A stretch of 64,000 nt of DNA, taken from positions 1 through 64,000 of the forward strand of contig CACOKN010000003.1 of assembly GCA_902627805.1 (NCBI GenBank), given 5' to 3'. Below the pieces are notes generated by a model, which saw only the letters and a program-made list of their open reading frames with translations, was not told the origin of the DNA and made no database searches. The translations under genes were made by a program, and so were the position numbers. Positions 13,276 to 23,808 of the stretch are shown piece after piece. The DNA comes from an uncultured Pelagibacteraceae bacterium. GTDB lineage: Bacteria; Pseudomonadota; Alphaproteobacteria; Pelagibacterales; Pelagibacteraceae. Each line of letters starts with the position of its first letter. Position 1 is the stretch's first letter.

Positions 13276-13791
13276 TTACCTGCTGAAAGATCCTTTATTT
13301 CTAATTTTTTTTTGCAATTGCATTATTCCGTATAACAACGCCTCAGCTGAAGGTGGACAACCTGGCACATAAACATCAACAGGCACTATACGATCACAAC
13401 CCCTTACAACAGAATATGAATAATGATAATAACCTCCTCCATTAGCACAACTTCCCATTGATATAACATATCTTGGTTCAGGCATTTGGTCATAAACTTT
13501 TCTTAATGCTGGTGCCATTTTATTTGTTAAGGTGCCTGCAACAATCATAACATCAGATTGTCTAGGTGACCCTCTCGGAGCAGCACCAAACCTCTCAAGA
13601 TCATATCTTGGCATAGCTGTTTGCATCATTTCGACAGCACAGCAAGCAAGACCAAAAGTCATCCAATGTAAAGATCCAGATCTAGACCAATTTACTAGAT
13701 TTTCTAATGATGTTGTTATAAATCCATTCTTGCCAAAATCTTCTGCAAGTTGTTTAAATTCATTAGGTATTTGATCTAATTTATTGCTCAT
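13276..13791 (-). CDS. nuoB: NADH-quinone oxidoreductase subunit B
   Basis: 171 aa; [27 protein letters not shown]. Confidence 0.97.
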   Translation of the reverse strand: MSNKLDQIPNEFKQLAEDFGKNGFITTSLENLVNWSRSGSLHWMTFGLACCAVEMMQTAMPRYDLERFGAAPRGSPRQSDVMIVAGTLTNKMAPALRKVYDQMPEPRYVISMGSCANGGGYYHYSYSVVRGCDRIVPVDVYVPGCPPSAEALLYGIMQLQKKIRNKGSFSR

Positions 13792-13801
13792 TTAAAAGAT
13801 T

Positions 13802-14188
13802 TTATTCCCAGTCTAATGCACCTTTTTTCCATTCATAAATAAATCCAATTGTAAGTATGAATAAAAAAATCATCATTGACGTAAAACCTAAGATACCAAT
13901 ATTTCCCAAAGAAATTGCCCATGGAAATAAAAATGCAATTTCAAGGTCAAAAATAATGAATAAAATTGCAACTAAATAAAATCTCACGTCAAATTCCATT
14001 CTTGAGTCTTGAAATGGTTCAAATCCACATTCATAAGCTGACAACTTTTCTGGATCAGGGTTTTTTGGTGATAAAATAAAATTTATCATTATAAAGGCAC
14101 AACTGAGTCCTAAAGCTATAATTAGAAACAAAATTATAGGTAAATAATCGTTAAGAAATCCCGCATTCATTTGAGGGATATATACCAT
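13802..14188 (-). CDS. nuoA: NADH-quinone oxidoreductase subunit A
   Basis: 128 aa; [26 protein letters not shown]. Confidence 0.96.
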   Translation of the reverse strand: MVYIPQMNAGFLNDYLPIILFLIIALGLSCAFIMINFILSPKNPDPEKLSAYECGFEPFQDSRMEFDVRFYLVAILFIIFDLEIAFLFPWAISLGNIGILGFTSMMIFLFILTIGFIYEWKKGALDWE

Positions 14189-14240
14189 CTTTTTTAATAA
14201 GAAGAAGTGATGTTAAGTCACATTTTATACAAAAAAAAAA

Positions 14241-14300
14241 TCAACAAAATCAATTATTTACATCGATACATTAAAAAAGATCAACAAAATCAATTGTTTA
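14241..14300. repeat. Direct repeat TCAACAAAATCAATT(A/G)TTTA, two copies 40 nt apart
   Basis: 14241-14260 and 14281-14300 are identical except one base; lies upstream of nuoA. Confidence 0.85.
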
Positions 14301-14328
14301 GTATTTAATATAGAGAATCATTGAAAAG

Positions 14329-14405
14329 TGGCGGGAGTGAAGGGACTCGAACCCTCGACCTATCGCGTGACAGGCGATCGCTCTAACCAACTGAGCTACA
14401 CCCCC
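14329..14405 (-). tRNA. tRNA-Asp (GTC)
   Basis: Reverse complement GGGGGTGTAGCTCAGTTGGTTAGAGC...CTGTCAC...GGTTCGAGTCC...CCA; complete cloverleaf with encoded CCA. Confidence 0.97.
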
Positions 14406-14423
14406 ACTTGTTACCTTTTTATT

Positions 14424-14499
14424 TGGTGGGCAGTAAAGGACTCGAACCTTTGACCCCCTCGGTGTAAACGAGATGCTCTACCAACTGAGCTAACCGCCC
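14424..14499 (-). tRNA. tRNA-Val (TAC)
   Basis: Reverse complement GGGCGGTTAGCTCAGTTGGTAGAGC...TTTACAC...GGTTCGAGTCC...ACCA; complete cloverleaf. Confidence 0.97.
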
Positions 14500-14606
14500 T
14501 TAAACAAAAAGTAAAGTGTTTTATATCTTTTAAAGTACCTTCGTCAAGGTCTATTAATACTAAATAACGTCAAGATTTATTAATTGCTTCAATTTTAGGG
14601 GTTCTT

Positions 14607-14726
14607 TTAAAATCCGCCTCTCCAATTATTTTTGGAGTTAAAATTTTCTTTCTCTATTTTTGATGTCGGTCTTGTAAGATAATAAGTTACAAAAACTACT
14701 ATTAATAAAATTATGTATAATTCCAT
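14607..14726 (-). CDS. Small single-TM protein (39 aa), hypothetical
   Basis: Manual translation MELYIILLIVVFVTYYLTRPTSKIEKENFNSKNNWRGGF*, between tRNA-Val and lon; not in the ORF track. Confidence 0.5.
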   Translation of the reverse strand: MELYIILLIVVFVTYYLTRPTSKIEKENFNSKNNWRGGF

Positions 14727-14737
14727 AAATAAATTTT

Positions 14738-17122
14738 TTATTGAATGCTTGCCTGAGACTTGTCGTCTTTTTTAGAAATATCAACTTCAACCCACTCTGT
14801 TTTTTTAAGTTCCTTAGTTAAAGCAATTTTTAAAACTTCATCAGCATATTCAACAGGGGTTATTTTAATTTCATCAATTATTTTTTTTGGCATATCTACT
14901 AAATCTTTCTCATTTTCTTTTGGTATTAAAACTTCTTTTATTCCTGCTCTATGCGCTGCAATAAGCTTTTCTTTTAAACCACCAATAGGCAATACCTGCC
15001 CTGTTAAAGTAACCTCACCTGTCATTGCAACATCTCTTTTTACTGGAATATTCGTAATAGAAGACACTATAGAAGTAACCATACCAATTCCAGCAGATGG
15101 GCCATCTTTTGGTGTAGCTCCCTCTGGAACATGAATATGAAAGTCTTTTTTCTCAAACAAAGGAGGTATTATTCCATACTCTAAACATTTTGATCTTACA
15201 AAAGATTTTGCTGCTTTAACTGACTCTTGCATTACATCTCCAAGCTTACCAGTTATTTGCATTCTGCCTTTACCAGGCATTGTTGCAGTTTCAATTTTTA
15301 AAATTTCACCACCATACTCAGTCCAAGCCAATCCAGTTACTATTCCTACTCTATTTTCAGTTTCCAATTCACCTGATTTAAACTTGGGAACACCTAAAAA
15401 ATCTGACAAATTTTCTTTGTTAATTTTAACTTCTTTTTCCTCTCCAGCTACAATTTTCTTAACTACTTTTCTAGCAACTTTAGAAATTTCTCTTTCTAAA
15501 TTTCTAACACCAGACTCTTTTGTATAACTTCTAATAATTTCCTGGATAATGTCATTTTGTAAATTCATTTCTTTTTCTTTTACACCATTATCTTTAATTT
15601 GTTTTGGTAATAAATATTTGTTTGCAATATTTATTTTTTCATCTTCTGTATAACCTGCTAATCTTATCACTTCCATTCTATCTAAAAGTGGTGGAAGTAT
15701 ATTTAAAGTGTTAGCTGTTGTTACAAACATAACATCAGATAAATCATAATCAACTTCAAGATAATGATCGTTAAAAGTCGTGTTTTGCTCAGGATCTAAT
15801 GCCTCCAGTAATGCTGAGGATGGGTCACCTCTATAGTCATTACCAATTTTATCAATCTCGTCTAAAAGGATTAATGGATTTTTTGTACCAGCTTTTTTCA
15901 TCATTTGGATTATCTTACCAGGTAAAGATCCTATGTATGTTCTTCTATGTCCTCTTATTTCTGCTTCATCTCTCATACCACCAACTGACATTCTTACAAA
16001 TTCTCTGTTTGTAGCTTTTGCTATTGATTTTCCTAAAGATGTTTTACCAACACCAGGGGGACCAACCAAACATAAAATAGGTCCTTTTATTTTTTCCATT
16101 CTTTTTTGAACAGCTAAAAATTCAATAATTCTCTCTTTTACTTTCTCTAAACCAAAGTGATCTTTATCTAAAATTTCTAAAGCTTTTTTCAGATCAATCT
16201 CTACAGCACTTTTTTTATGCCATGGAAGTTCAGTCATCCAATCTAAATAATTTCTAACAACTGTTGCCTCAGCTGACATTGGACTCATATTTTTTAATTT
16301 TTTTAATTCCTGTAAACATTTTTTTTCGACATCTTTGGGCATTCTCGCCTTAATTATTGCTTTATTAAGGCTGGTATTTTCATCTTTTCCATCCTCGATT
16401 TCACCTAACTCTTTTTGAATAGCTTTTAGTTGTTCATTTAAATAATATTCTCTTTGAGTTTTTTCCATTTGTGTTTTAACTCTGCCACGAATTCTTTTTT
16501 CAACACCAATTATGCTTGTTTCGTTTTCCATTATCTTAATTATTGAATTTAATCTTTTCTTTACGTCTATGGTCTCAAAAATTTGTTGTTTTTCTGAAAT
16601 AGTAGCAGTTATATGAGATGCAATGTTATCAGCAATTTGTGAAGGATCCTTTAATTGCTTAATAGAATTGATTGTTTCATTAGAAATTTTTTTGTTAATC
16701 GATGTTAATTTTTCTAATCTTCTGAGAGCCGTTGCTGCAAGAGGATATAAATCCTCATCTTTGTTTGAAATATCATTATAATGAGTAAATTCACAAGTAA
16801 TAAATTTTTCGTTGTCTTTAAAATCTAAAATTTTTACTCTTTTGATTCCCTCTACTAAAACCTTAACTGTTCCATCTGGTAATTTTAAAAGCTGAAGAAT
16901 ACTACCCTCACAACCATACATAAAGATGTCTGTCTTTTTTGGATCATCTATCTCTGAATTTTTTTGAGTTACTAAAATAATTTTTTTATCTTTTTTCATT
17001 ACCTCATTAAGAGCAGAGATAGACTTATCTCTTCCTACAAAAAGAGGAATCACCATACTTGGAAATACCACTATGTCTCTTAATGGCAATAGAGGTGCAG
17101 AAATTTTAACGTCCATATACAT
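14738..17122 (-). CDS. lon: ATP-dependent protease Lon
   Basis: 794 aa; GPPGVGKTSLGKSIA Walker A, PKDGPSAG catalytic Ser motif. Confidence 0.98.
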   Translation of the reverse strand: MYMDVKISAPLLPLRDIVVFPSMVIPLFVGRDKSISALNEVMKKDKKIILVTQKNSEIDDPKKTDIFMYGCEGSILQLLKLPDGTVKVLVEGIKRVKILDFKDNEKFITCEFTHYNDISNKDEDLYPLAATALRRLEKLTSINKKISNETINSIKQLKDPSQIADNIASHITATISEKQQIFETIDVKKRLNSIIKIMENETSIIGVEKRIRGRVKTQMEKTQREYYLNEQLKAIQKELGEIEDGKDENTSLNKAIIKARMPKDVEKKCLQELKKLKNMSPMSAEATVVRNYLDWMTELPWHKKSAVEIDLKKALEILDKDHFGLEKVKERIIEFLAVQKRMEKIKGPILCLVGPPGVGKTSLGKSIAKATNREFVRMSVGGMRDEAEIRGHRRTYIGSLPGKIIQMMKKAGTKNPLILLDEIDKIGNDYRGDPSSALLEALDPEQNTTFNDHYLEVDYDLSDVMFVTTANTLNILPPLLDRMEVIRLAGYTEDEKINIANKYLLPKQIKDNGVKEKEMNLQNDIIQEIIRSYTKESGVRNLEREISKVARKVVKKIVAGEEKEVKINKENLSDFLGVPKFKSGELETENRVGIVTGLAWTEYGGEILKIETATMPGKGRMQITGKLGDVMQESVKAAKSFVRSKCLEYGIIPPLFEKKDFHIHVPEGATPKDGPSAGIGMVTSIVSSITNIPVKRDVAMTGEVTLTGQVLPIGGLKEKLIAAHRAGIKEVLIPKENEKDLVDMPKKIIDEIKITPVEYADEVLKIALTKELKKTEWVEVDISKKDDKSQASIQ

Positions 17123-17177
17123 AAATATGGATATTATTAATTATATTGCAATACTTTTTTCCTAATTATTAAGGATA

Positions 17178-18446
17178 TTACGCCGCTGAGGTCTTGGTAG
17201 ACTTAGATTTTTCGTCCGTTTCTGAATGAACTATTATTGGTTGAGATTGTCCTTTTACAGATGCAGCATCAACTATGACCTCTTTAATATTTTCTTGACT
17301 TGGTAAATCATACATCGTCTTAAGTAAAATATTTTCCAAAATTGATCTTAAGCCCCTTGCTCCTGTTTTTTTTCTAATTGCTTTGAGAGCAATTTCTTTT
17401 AATGCACTTTCTTTAAAACTTAATTTTGCACCATCGAGTTTAAATAATTCTTGATATTGTTTTGTTAGAGAATTTTTTGGTTCTTGTAATATCTTTATTA
17501 AAGATTTTTCGTCTAAATCATCTAAAGTAGCAATCATCGGTAATCGTCCAATAAATTCTGGGATAAGTCCATATCTTAATAAATCTTCTGGTTCTAATCC
17601 TTTCATCCATTCACCAGTTTTTTTGTCTTGTGTGTTTTTTACATCAGCACCAAAACCAATTGAGGTTCCCTTGTCTCTTTGTGATATAATTTTATCTAAA
17701 CCTGCAAACGCTCCACCACAAATAAATAAAATATTTGTAGTATCAACTTGTAAAAATTCCTGTTGTGGATGTTTTCTTCCACCTTGAGGCGGAACACTTG
17801 CAATCGTTCCCTCCATAATTTTTAATAGTGCTTGCTGAACACCTTCACCCGAAACATCTCTAGTAATAGATGGGTTCTCAGATTTTCTACTGATTTTGTC
17901 TACCTCATCTATGTATACTATTCCACGTTGAGCCTTCTCAACATTATAGTCAGCAGCTTGTAATAATTTTAAAATAATATTTTCAACATCTTCACCAACA
18001 TAACCTGCTTCAGTTAATGTGGTTGCATCAGCCATTGTAAACGGGACATCTAAAATTCTAGCAAGTGTTTGTGCTAATAAAGTTTTTCCACATCCAGTTG
18101 GGCCAACTAATAAAATATTTGATTTTGCAAGTTCTACATTTTTACTTGTCTTATTTTCATAATTAAGTCTTTTGTAATGATTATGAACTGCTACAGATAA
18201 AACTTTTTTAGCATGTGATTGTCCAATAACATAATCATCTAAAACTGAACAAATTTCTTTTGGTGAAGGTAACCCATCTTGATGTTTAACAAAAGTATCT
18301 TTGCTCTCCTCTTTGATGATATCCATACAAAGTTCAACACACTCATCACAGATAAAAACAGTTGGGCCTGCAATAAGTTTTCTAACTTCGTGTTGACTCT
18401 TTCCGCAGAAAGAACAGTATAAAATATTTTTGTTATTTGTATTCAT
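17178..18446 (-). CDS. clpX: ATP-dependent Clp protease ATP-binding subunit ClpX
   Basis: 422 aa; zinc-binding CSFCGKSQ...[23 protein letters not shown]. Confidence 0.98.
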   Translation of the reverse strand: MNTNNKNILYCSFCGKSQHEVRKLIAGPTVFICDECVELCMDIIKEESKDTFVKHQDGLPSPKEICSVLDDYVIGQSHAKKVLSVAVHNHYKRLNYENKTSKNVELAKSNILLVGPTGCGKTLLAQTLARILDVPFTMADATTLTEAGYVGEDVENIILKLLQAADYNVEKAQRGIVYIDEVDKISRKSENPSITRDVSGEGVQQALLKIMEGTIASVPPQGGRKHPQQEFLQVDTTNILFICGGAFAGLDKIISQRDKGTSIGFGADVKNTQDKKTGEWMKGLEPEDLLRYGLIPEFIGRLPMIATLDDLDEKSLIKILQEPKNSLTKQYQELFKLDGAKLSFKESALKEIALKAIRKKTGARGLRSILENILLKTMYDLPSQENIKEVIVDAASVKGQSQPIIVHSETDEKSKSTKTSAA

Positions 18447-18535
18447 AGTTTTTATAACGAATCAATTTAATTACTTTATTATAAGAGACTGATGTTAATC
18501 AAGTTTCTAATAATTTGATGTCAATATCTTGTGTA

Positions 18536-19147
18536 TTAAGATCTTTTTTCTACAACTTCATCTATCAAGCCAAAAGACTTGGCGGCATCAGCAGTCATGA
18601 AGTTATCTCTTTCTAGAGCAGATTTGATTTCTTCTACTGATTTACCTGTATGTTTTGAATAAATTTCATTTAATCTTTTTTTTAAGGATAAAACTTCATT
18701 AGCATGAATCTCAATATCAGTTGCTTGTCCTTGAAAACCAGCAGATGGTTGATGAACCATTATTCTAGAATTTGGTAATGAAAATCTTTTACCTTTTTTT
18801 CCAGCTGAAAGTAAAAATGATCCCATCGATGCTGCTTGACCAATACATAATGTGGAAATATCAGGCTTTACATATTGCATAGTATCATAAATACCAAGAC
18901 CAGCAGTTACTAACCCTCCTGGACTATTAATATATAAATAAATTTCTTTTTTTGGATCTTCTGCCTCCAAAAATAAAAGTTGAGCAGTAACTAGAGAAGC
19001 AACATTGTCATTAATTTGTCCTGTTAAAAAAATTATTCTCTCTTTTAATAGTCTCGAGTAAATATCATACGCTCTTTCACCCTTACTTGATTGTTCAACA
19101 ACCATAGGAACTAACGTACTCATGTGTTCTGATATTTTATTTGTCAT
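18536..19147 (-). CDS. clpP: ATP-dependent Clp protease proteolytic subunit ClpP
   Basis: 203 aa; [34 protein letters not shown]. Confidence 0.98.
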   Translation of the reverse strand: MTNKISEHMSTLVPMVVEQSSKGERAYDIYSRLLKERIIFLTGQINDNVASLVTAQLLFLEAEDPKKEIYLYINSPGGLVTAGLGIYDTMQYVKPDISTLCIGQAASMGSFLLSAGKKGKRFSLPNSRIMVHQPSAGFQGQATDIEIHANEVLSLKKRLNEIYSKHTGKSVEEIKSALERDNFMTADAAKSFGLIDEVVEKRS

Positions 19148-19179
19148 AAGTTGATTCGTTTTACTTATACAACTTGAGA

Positions 19180-20613
19180 TTACTTTTTACTAACTTTTTT
19201 TGTTTTTTTAACTGGAGACTTTGTTTTTGGGGTTTTTGTTTTAGTTTTGTTCGTTGAGGGTTTTTTAGTCTCGACCTTCTTTTCAGTTTTTTTTTTGCCC
19301 TCATTAGCATCACTATATTCTTGCATTTGAGATTGTTTCAAAATTTTTTCTGCCTCTTCTTTTGAAACTTCTTTCTTATTAGGTTTTGCTTTTTCTTTAA
19401 TTAGCTTTAAAATTTTTTCCTCATAGACTGTACCTCTTAAACTAGATAATGCTGAAGGATTTTTTTGATAAAAATCCATGACCATTTTCTCTTGACCTGG
19501 CATCATTCTAATTTGTTTTTGGACTTCAGCTTGTAGTTCCTGTTCTGTTACCTTGATTTGATTTTGCTCACCAAATTCATTTAAAACTAATCCAACTTTA
19601 ATTCTTTTTTTCGCTATTTCTTCAAAATTTTTCCTACTTTTTTTTGCATCTTCTTCAGACATTCCTTGAGAAAGAATTTTTACTTCTTCATCAATGAGAT
19701 TCTCAGGAATTTCTGTAATCTTAAATTTTTCTATCTCTTTTAAGATTTGATTTTTAGAGAAACGCTCAAGAGAATTTTTATATTCATCATTTATTTGTTT
19801 TGATATTAAAGATTTAAGGTCTTTCAAATCTTTTGCACCAAAATTTTTTGCAAATTCATCATCGATTTTTACAGGTTCAGGATTTTTTAATATAGTAATT
19901 TTGCATTTAAATTTTGCTTTTTTATTTACCAATTCTTTTTCAGGAAAGTTTTCAGGCAAAGTAGCTTCAACAGTCTTTTCATCACCTACTTTGACACCAA
20001 TTAATTGTTTGTCAAAACCTTTTAAAAATAAATCTTTACCCAAAGTTAGTTGTGTATTTTTACCTTCTCCACCTTTAAATGGCTTATCATCAATAGTAGC
20101 ATTATAATCAAAAGCTACTAAATCACCTTCTTTTGCAACTGTATCTTTTGGAGCTTCTTTGAAGTTTGGTTGATTTTTTGCTATTTCTTTTATTCTTTTA
20201 TCTGCTTCACTGTCATCTATTTTTACTGAATACTCATCAAACTTAATATTTTCTATTGGCTTTACTTCGACCTTTGGAAGCTCTGTTACAGAGATAACGT
20301 ATTCAAGATCTTTATCTTCCCCATATGTTTTGAGATCTAATTTTGGTTGACCTGCGGGTTTTATATTGTTTTCTTGCAATGCTTTAGTTGAAGAATCTTT
20401 AATAACCTTATCTAAAACTTCACCAAAAACTGCTTTTCCAAATTGTCTTTTTAAAATTTCCTTTGGTACTTTTCCAGGTCGAAAACCTTTTAGGTTTACA
20501 GTTCCTTTTATCTCTTCATATCTTTGGTCCATATGAGTATTCATAGTTTTTTTATCTATGAATACTTTTAAGTTTTTATTTAAACCTTTTTTATTTTCTA
20601 TTGTTACTTTCAT
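19180..20613 (-). CDS. tig: Trigger factor with Lys/Thr/Pro-rich C-terminal extension
   Basis: 477 aa; [17 protein letters not shown], PPIase-like central domain; tail [37 protein letters not shown]. Confidence 0.95.
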   Translation of the reverse strand: MKVTIENKKGLNKNLKVFIDKKTMNTHMDQRYEEIKGTVNLKGFRPGKVPKEILKRQFGKAVFGEVLDKVIKDSSTKALQENNIKPAGQPKLDLKTYGEDKDLEYVISVTELPKVEVKPIENIKFDEYSVKIDDSEADKRIKEIAKNQPNFKEAPKDTVAKEGDLVAFDYNATIDDKPFKGGEGKNTQLTLGKDLFLKGFDKQLIGVKVGDEKTVEATLPENFPEKELVNKKAKFKCKITILKNPEPVKIDDEFAKNFGAKDLKDLKSLISKQINDEYKNSLERFSKNQILKEIEKFKITEIPENLIDEEVKILSQGMSEEDAKKSRKNFEEIAKKRIKVGLVLNEFGEQNQIKVTEQELQAEVQKQIRMMPGQEKMVMDFYQKNPSALSSLRGTVYEEKILKLIKEKAKPNKKEVSKEEAEKILKQSQMQEYSDANEGKKKTEKKVETKKPSTNKTKTKTPKTKSPVKKTKKVSKK

Positions 20614-20623
20614 AATTTATTGA

Positions 20624-20708
20624 TGGTAGGGCGAAAAGGACTCGAACCTTCACAGATTGCTCTATCGGTTCCTAAGACCGACGCGTCTACCAATTCCGCC
20701 ATCGCCCC
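20624..20708 (-). tRNA. tRNA-Leu (TAG)
   Basis: Reverse complement GGGGCGATGGCGGAATTGGTAGACGC...CTTAGGA...long variable arm...GGTTCGAGTCC...ACCA. Confidence 0.97.
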
Positions 20709-20827
20709 ACAAATCTTGAGGTTTTATATATTATTGAAACTATTTGTCCAATGACAAATATTGAAAAATTATCTATTTATTTCATAAATTTTATAATATT
20801 TTTATAATTAAGTAATTAAAAGGAAGC

Positions 20828-21400
20828 TTGATGGAGTCAAATAATAATTTTTTTTTAAAAAGAAGATCTGTTTTAGCAAAAAAAATACAAAATCATCCCA
20901 TTAGTGAAGATGATTTAAATATAATTTTAAATGCTGGAATTAGAGTTCCAGATCATGGTGCTTTAAATCCATGGAAAATAAAAGTTATAAAAGGCAATAA
21001 ATTAAAAATTGTAGATGAAGAGGTTATTTTATCGGAATTTATTAAAGAAAATCCTGATGCAAGTTCAGAAAGTAAACTTTTAGAGTCGAAAAGACTTCAA
21101 AGAGCTTCAGTAGTTTTAGCAGTTTTATCAACACCAGTTGAGCATCCTAAAATACCTAATTGGGAAATGATATTATCCTCTGGTGCTGTATGTATGAATT
21201 TACTATCATGTGCTCAATCGTTAGGTTATGCAGCGCAATGGTTAACAGAATGGTATTCTTATAATAATAAAATGCTTGAATATTTAGGTGGTAGGTCAGG
21301 TATAGATCGAATTTCTGGTTTTATCTATATTGGTCATAAAGCAGAAGAACCATTAGAAAGAAAAAGGCCTGATCCAGAAAAGGTAATTTCATATATATAA
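20828..21400 (+). CDS. Nitroreductase family protein
   Basis: 190 aa; RRSV, ILNAGIRVPDHGALNPWKI, GYAAQWLTEWYSYN typical of YdjA-like nitroreductases. Confidence 0.85.
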   Translation: MMESNNNFFLKRRSVLAKKIQNHPISEDDLNIILNAGIRVPDHGALNPWKIKVIKGNKLKIVDEEVILSEFIKENPDASSESKLLESKRLQRASVVLAVLSTPVEHPKIPNWEMILSSGAVCMNLLSCAQSLGYAAQWLTEWYSYNNKMLEYLGGRSGIDRISGFIYIGHKAEEPLERKRPDPEKVISYI

Positions 21401-21418
21401 TGATGATAAGAAAGTATT

Positions 21419-21592
21419 ATGGCTAAGACAACTATTGTAATGATAATTTATATTTTAGGACTTATTTTTGGAGCTTTATTTCTTAAAATATGGAGTGCAG
21501 ATACCAATGTATATAAAGGTCTTTTAGGGCTAGGCTGGACAGCTATATTTTTAATAAGTTTATTTTTAGCTGACAAACATGAAAAAAGTTAA
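21419..21592 (+). CDS. Small membrane protein (57 aa), hypothetical
   Basis: Manual translation MAKTTIVMIIYILGLIFGALFLKIWSADTNVYKGLLGLGWTAIFLISLFLADKHEKS*. Confidence 0.65.
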   Translation: MAKTTIVMIIYILGLIFGALFLKIWSADTNVYKGLLGLGWTAIFLISLFLADKHEKS

Positions 21593-22001
21593 ATATTTTA
21601 TCATTTTTTTATTCTTTATTTTACCCATCCAAAATTTAAAATCTGAGATTATCGTCATGAGTGCTTGTGACGATAAACAGGATGAGTTTTTAAAGAATGA
21701 ATACATACTTAATTTGAATGAGTTGATTATGGTCAGAAATTATGTGTACAAAGAAAAAACTTACCAAAAATATAGATTAACAGATCTAAGTGTTAAAAAA
21801 TCTAACTCGTATGTAAGAAATATCTACGAAGAAAATGGAAAAATTTTAACTCACAAACATGGATACCCACAATTTTACACTCAAATACTTTTTGAAAAAG
21901 GCAAACAAGAAGTTTATATGAAAACTGTTTTAAATGATGAGGAGGGAATTTCTAAGATTTCCACGTGTAAAAAAATAGAAAAATTTGATAGTGAAAGTTA
22001 A
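21579..22001 (+). CDS. Hypothetical secreted protein
   Basis: 140 aa ORF with N-terminal signal-like segment. Confidence 0.6.
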   Translation: MKKVKYFIIFLFFILPIQNLKSEIIVMSACDDKQDEFLKNEYILNLNELIMVRNYVYKEKTYQKYRLTDLSVKKSNSYVRNIYEENGKILTHKHGYPQFYTQILFEKGKQEVYMKTVLNDEEGISKISTCKKIEKFDSES

Positions 22002-22123
22002 TTTTTTTTACTTTTTTTTGCAAAGTTTCTTTTTTTTTGATTAAATCGACTCTGAGTGATATTTCTTCTGTGTCTTGCATAAGCTTGTTTTTGTGCTTGT
22101 TTCATTGCTCTCTTTGAGGACAT
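21998..22123 (-). CDS. Very basic 41 aa protein, hypothetical
   Basis: Manual translation MSSKRAMKQAQKQAYARHRRNITQSRFNQKKRNFAKKSKKN*; not in the ORF track. Confidence 0.5.
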   Translation of the reverse strand: MSSKRAMKQAQKQAYARHRRNITQSRFNQKKRNFAKKSKKN

Positions 22124-22130
22124 ATTTTTT

Positions 22131-22688
22131 TTAATAATTTATCTCTAAGCTTCCTATAATATTTAAATTTCTATTAGAAACAACTATTTCACCAGATGAT
22201 GAACCATAATTCAGTATCTCTGATATCAATACGTAGTGTGTTACTAAAACTAAATTTTTATCACTTTTAAATTTTTTAATATATTCTTTCAATGCTTTAA
22301 CCTGCTTATCCTTATTTTTTGCAAATTTTGAGCTATAAAAAGAGTTTAAAAAACTATTGGTAGAAAAATTTTTAAAAGCGATTTTTGCTGTTTCTTGACA
22401 TCTGCACCACTCACTCGATAAAACCTTATCTATTTTAACTTTGTTATTTCTAAAAAATTCCCCAATATATTCTGCTTGTCTTTGTCCTTCTTTACTTAAA
22501 TTTCTTTGAGTAGAACAATCGTTAAGATTGAAATTATCTGGATCTCCACTTCCAGGTGCATATGCATGTCGAATAAATATTAATTTTCCACCTTCTTCAA
22601 GTTGATTAATCAACTTTTTATTTAAATCCGCTTTAACTGGTGACGTTAAAGATATAAATATAATTAAAAAGAATCTTAAAAATTTCAT
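22131..22688 (-). CDS. Histidine phosphatase family protein
   Basis: 185 aa; FIRHAYAPG (RHG-type), SSEWCRCQETA, signal-like N-terminus. Confidence 0.85.
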   Translation of the reverse strand: MKFLRFFLIIFISLTSPVKADLNKKLINQLEEGGKLIFIRHAYAPGSGDPDNFNLNDCSTQRNLSKEGQRQAEYIGEFFRNNKVKIDKVLSSEWCRCQETAKIAFKNFSTNSFLNSFYSSKFAKNKDKQVKALKEYIKKFKSDKNLVLVTHYVLISEILNYGSSSGEIVVSNRNLNIIGSLEINY

Positions 22689-22690
22689 TT

Positions 22691-23371
22691 ATGGACATTA
22701 GATTGAATAATTTAAACAAAACAATAGTTAATTGTAAAAAATGTCCAAGACTAGTTAAATTTGTACATAAAGTAAGTACACAGAAAAGAAAACAAAACAT
22801 GAATGAGGTTTACTGGGGAAAGCCTGTTCCGGGTTTTGGAAATTTAAATTCAAAATTAGCGATTATTGGACTTGCCCCCGCCGCTCATGGAGGAACAAGA
22901 ACAGGAAGAGCTTTTACTGGAGATAAGTCAGGTGATTTTTTATTTAAATGTTTACATGAGGTGGGTATTTCAAATTCTCCATTTTCGAAAAGTTTAAATG
23001 ATAATTTAAAATTAAAATCTACATATATTACTAATATACTAAAATGTGTGCCTCCTGAAGATAAACCATTAAGTAATGAAATTTCTAATTGTTCAAATTT
23101 TTTTGATGAGGAAATATTATCTTTAAAAAAATTAAAAGTAATAGTTACATTAGGTAAAGTTGCTTTTGATAATTGTATTAAATTATATAAACAAAAATTT
23201 AATATTAAACAAAAATATATTTTTAAACATGGTAAATCTCAACTACTGCCAAATGGTTTAATCATTTTATCAAGCTATCATCCAAGCCCAAGAAATGTTA
23301 ACACTAAACTAATCTCAGATAAAATGATGGTAGATTTATTTAAAAAAGCAAAAAAAATTGCTAAGTTTTAA
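22691..23371 (+). CDS. Uracil-DNA glycosylase, family 4/5 type
   Basis: 226 aa; CKKCPRLV, GLAPAAHGGTRTGRAFTGD, SYHPSPRN. Confidence 0.88.
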   Translation: MDIRLNNLNKTIVNCKKCPRLVKFVHKVSTQKRKQNMNEVYWGKPVPGFGNLNSKLAIIGLAPAAHGGTRTGRAFTGDKSGDFLFKCLHEVGISNSPFSKSLNDNLKLKSTYITNILKCVPPEDKPLSNEISNCSNFFDEEILSLKKLKVIVTLGKVAFDNCIKLYKQKFNIKQKYIFKHGKSQLLPNGLIILSSYHPSPRNVNTKLISDKMMVDLFKKAKKIAKF

Positions 23372-23783
23372 TTGTGTCACAGAAATAAGGTTTAAATTTT
23401 GAATTTATATCTTCAGGAATTTTCACTGGTTTGCCATCTTTATTCACAAAAACTAAATGAACTTGCGCTTCAACTATAATTTCTTCACCTTTTGAAATAA
23501 TTTGGTTCATAAAAAAAGAGGTTTTGGTTATAGATTTTACAAAAGATCTGATGGTTAATTCATCCTCTAAAAAAGCTGATTTTTTATATTCAATGTTACA
23601 TGACTTAACAATTATTAATAAACCAAATTGATCTTGAACTTTTTTATTACTAAAACCTATTGAAAATAGAGCTTCTGTTCTTGCTCTTTCTAAGTACTTT
23701 AGATAATTTGCATAATAAACCACTCCCCCGGAGTCTGTATCTTCATAATAAACTTTTAATTTATGAAAAAAATTTTCATGCAT
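23361..23783 (-). CDS. ybgC: Tol-Pal associated acyl-CoA thioesterase (YbgC-like)
   Basis: 140 aa; YYEDTDSGGVVYYANYLKYLERARTE hot-dog thioesterase motif. Confidence 0.9.
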   Translation of the reverse strand: MHENFFHKLKVYYEDTDSGGVVYYANYLKYLERARTEALFSIGFSNKKVQDQFGLLIIVKSCNIEYKKSAFLEDELTIRSFVKSITKTSFFMNQIISKGEEIIVEAQVHLVFVNKDGKPVKIPEDINSKFKPYFCDTIKT

Positions 23784-23808
23784 ATGAAAAATTATATCAA
23801 ATAATTAT

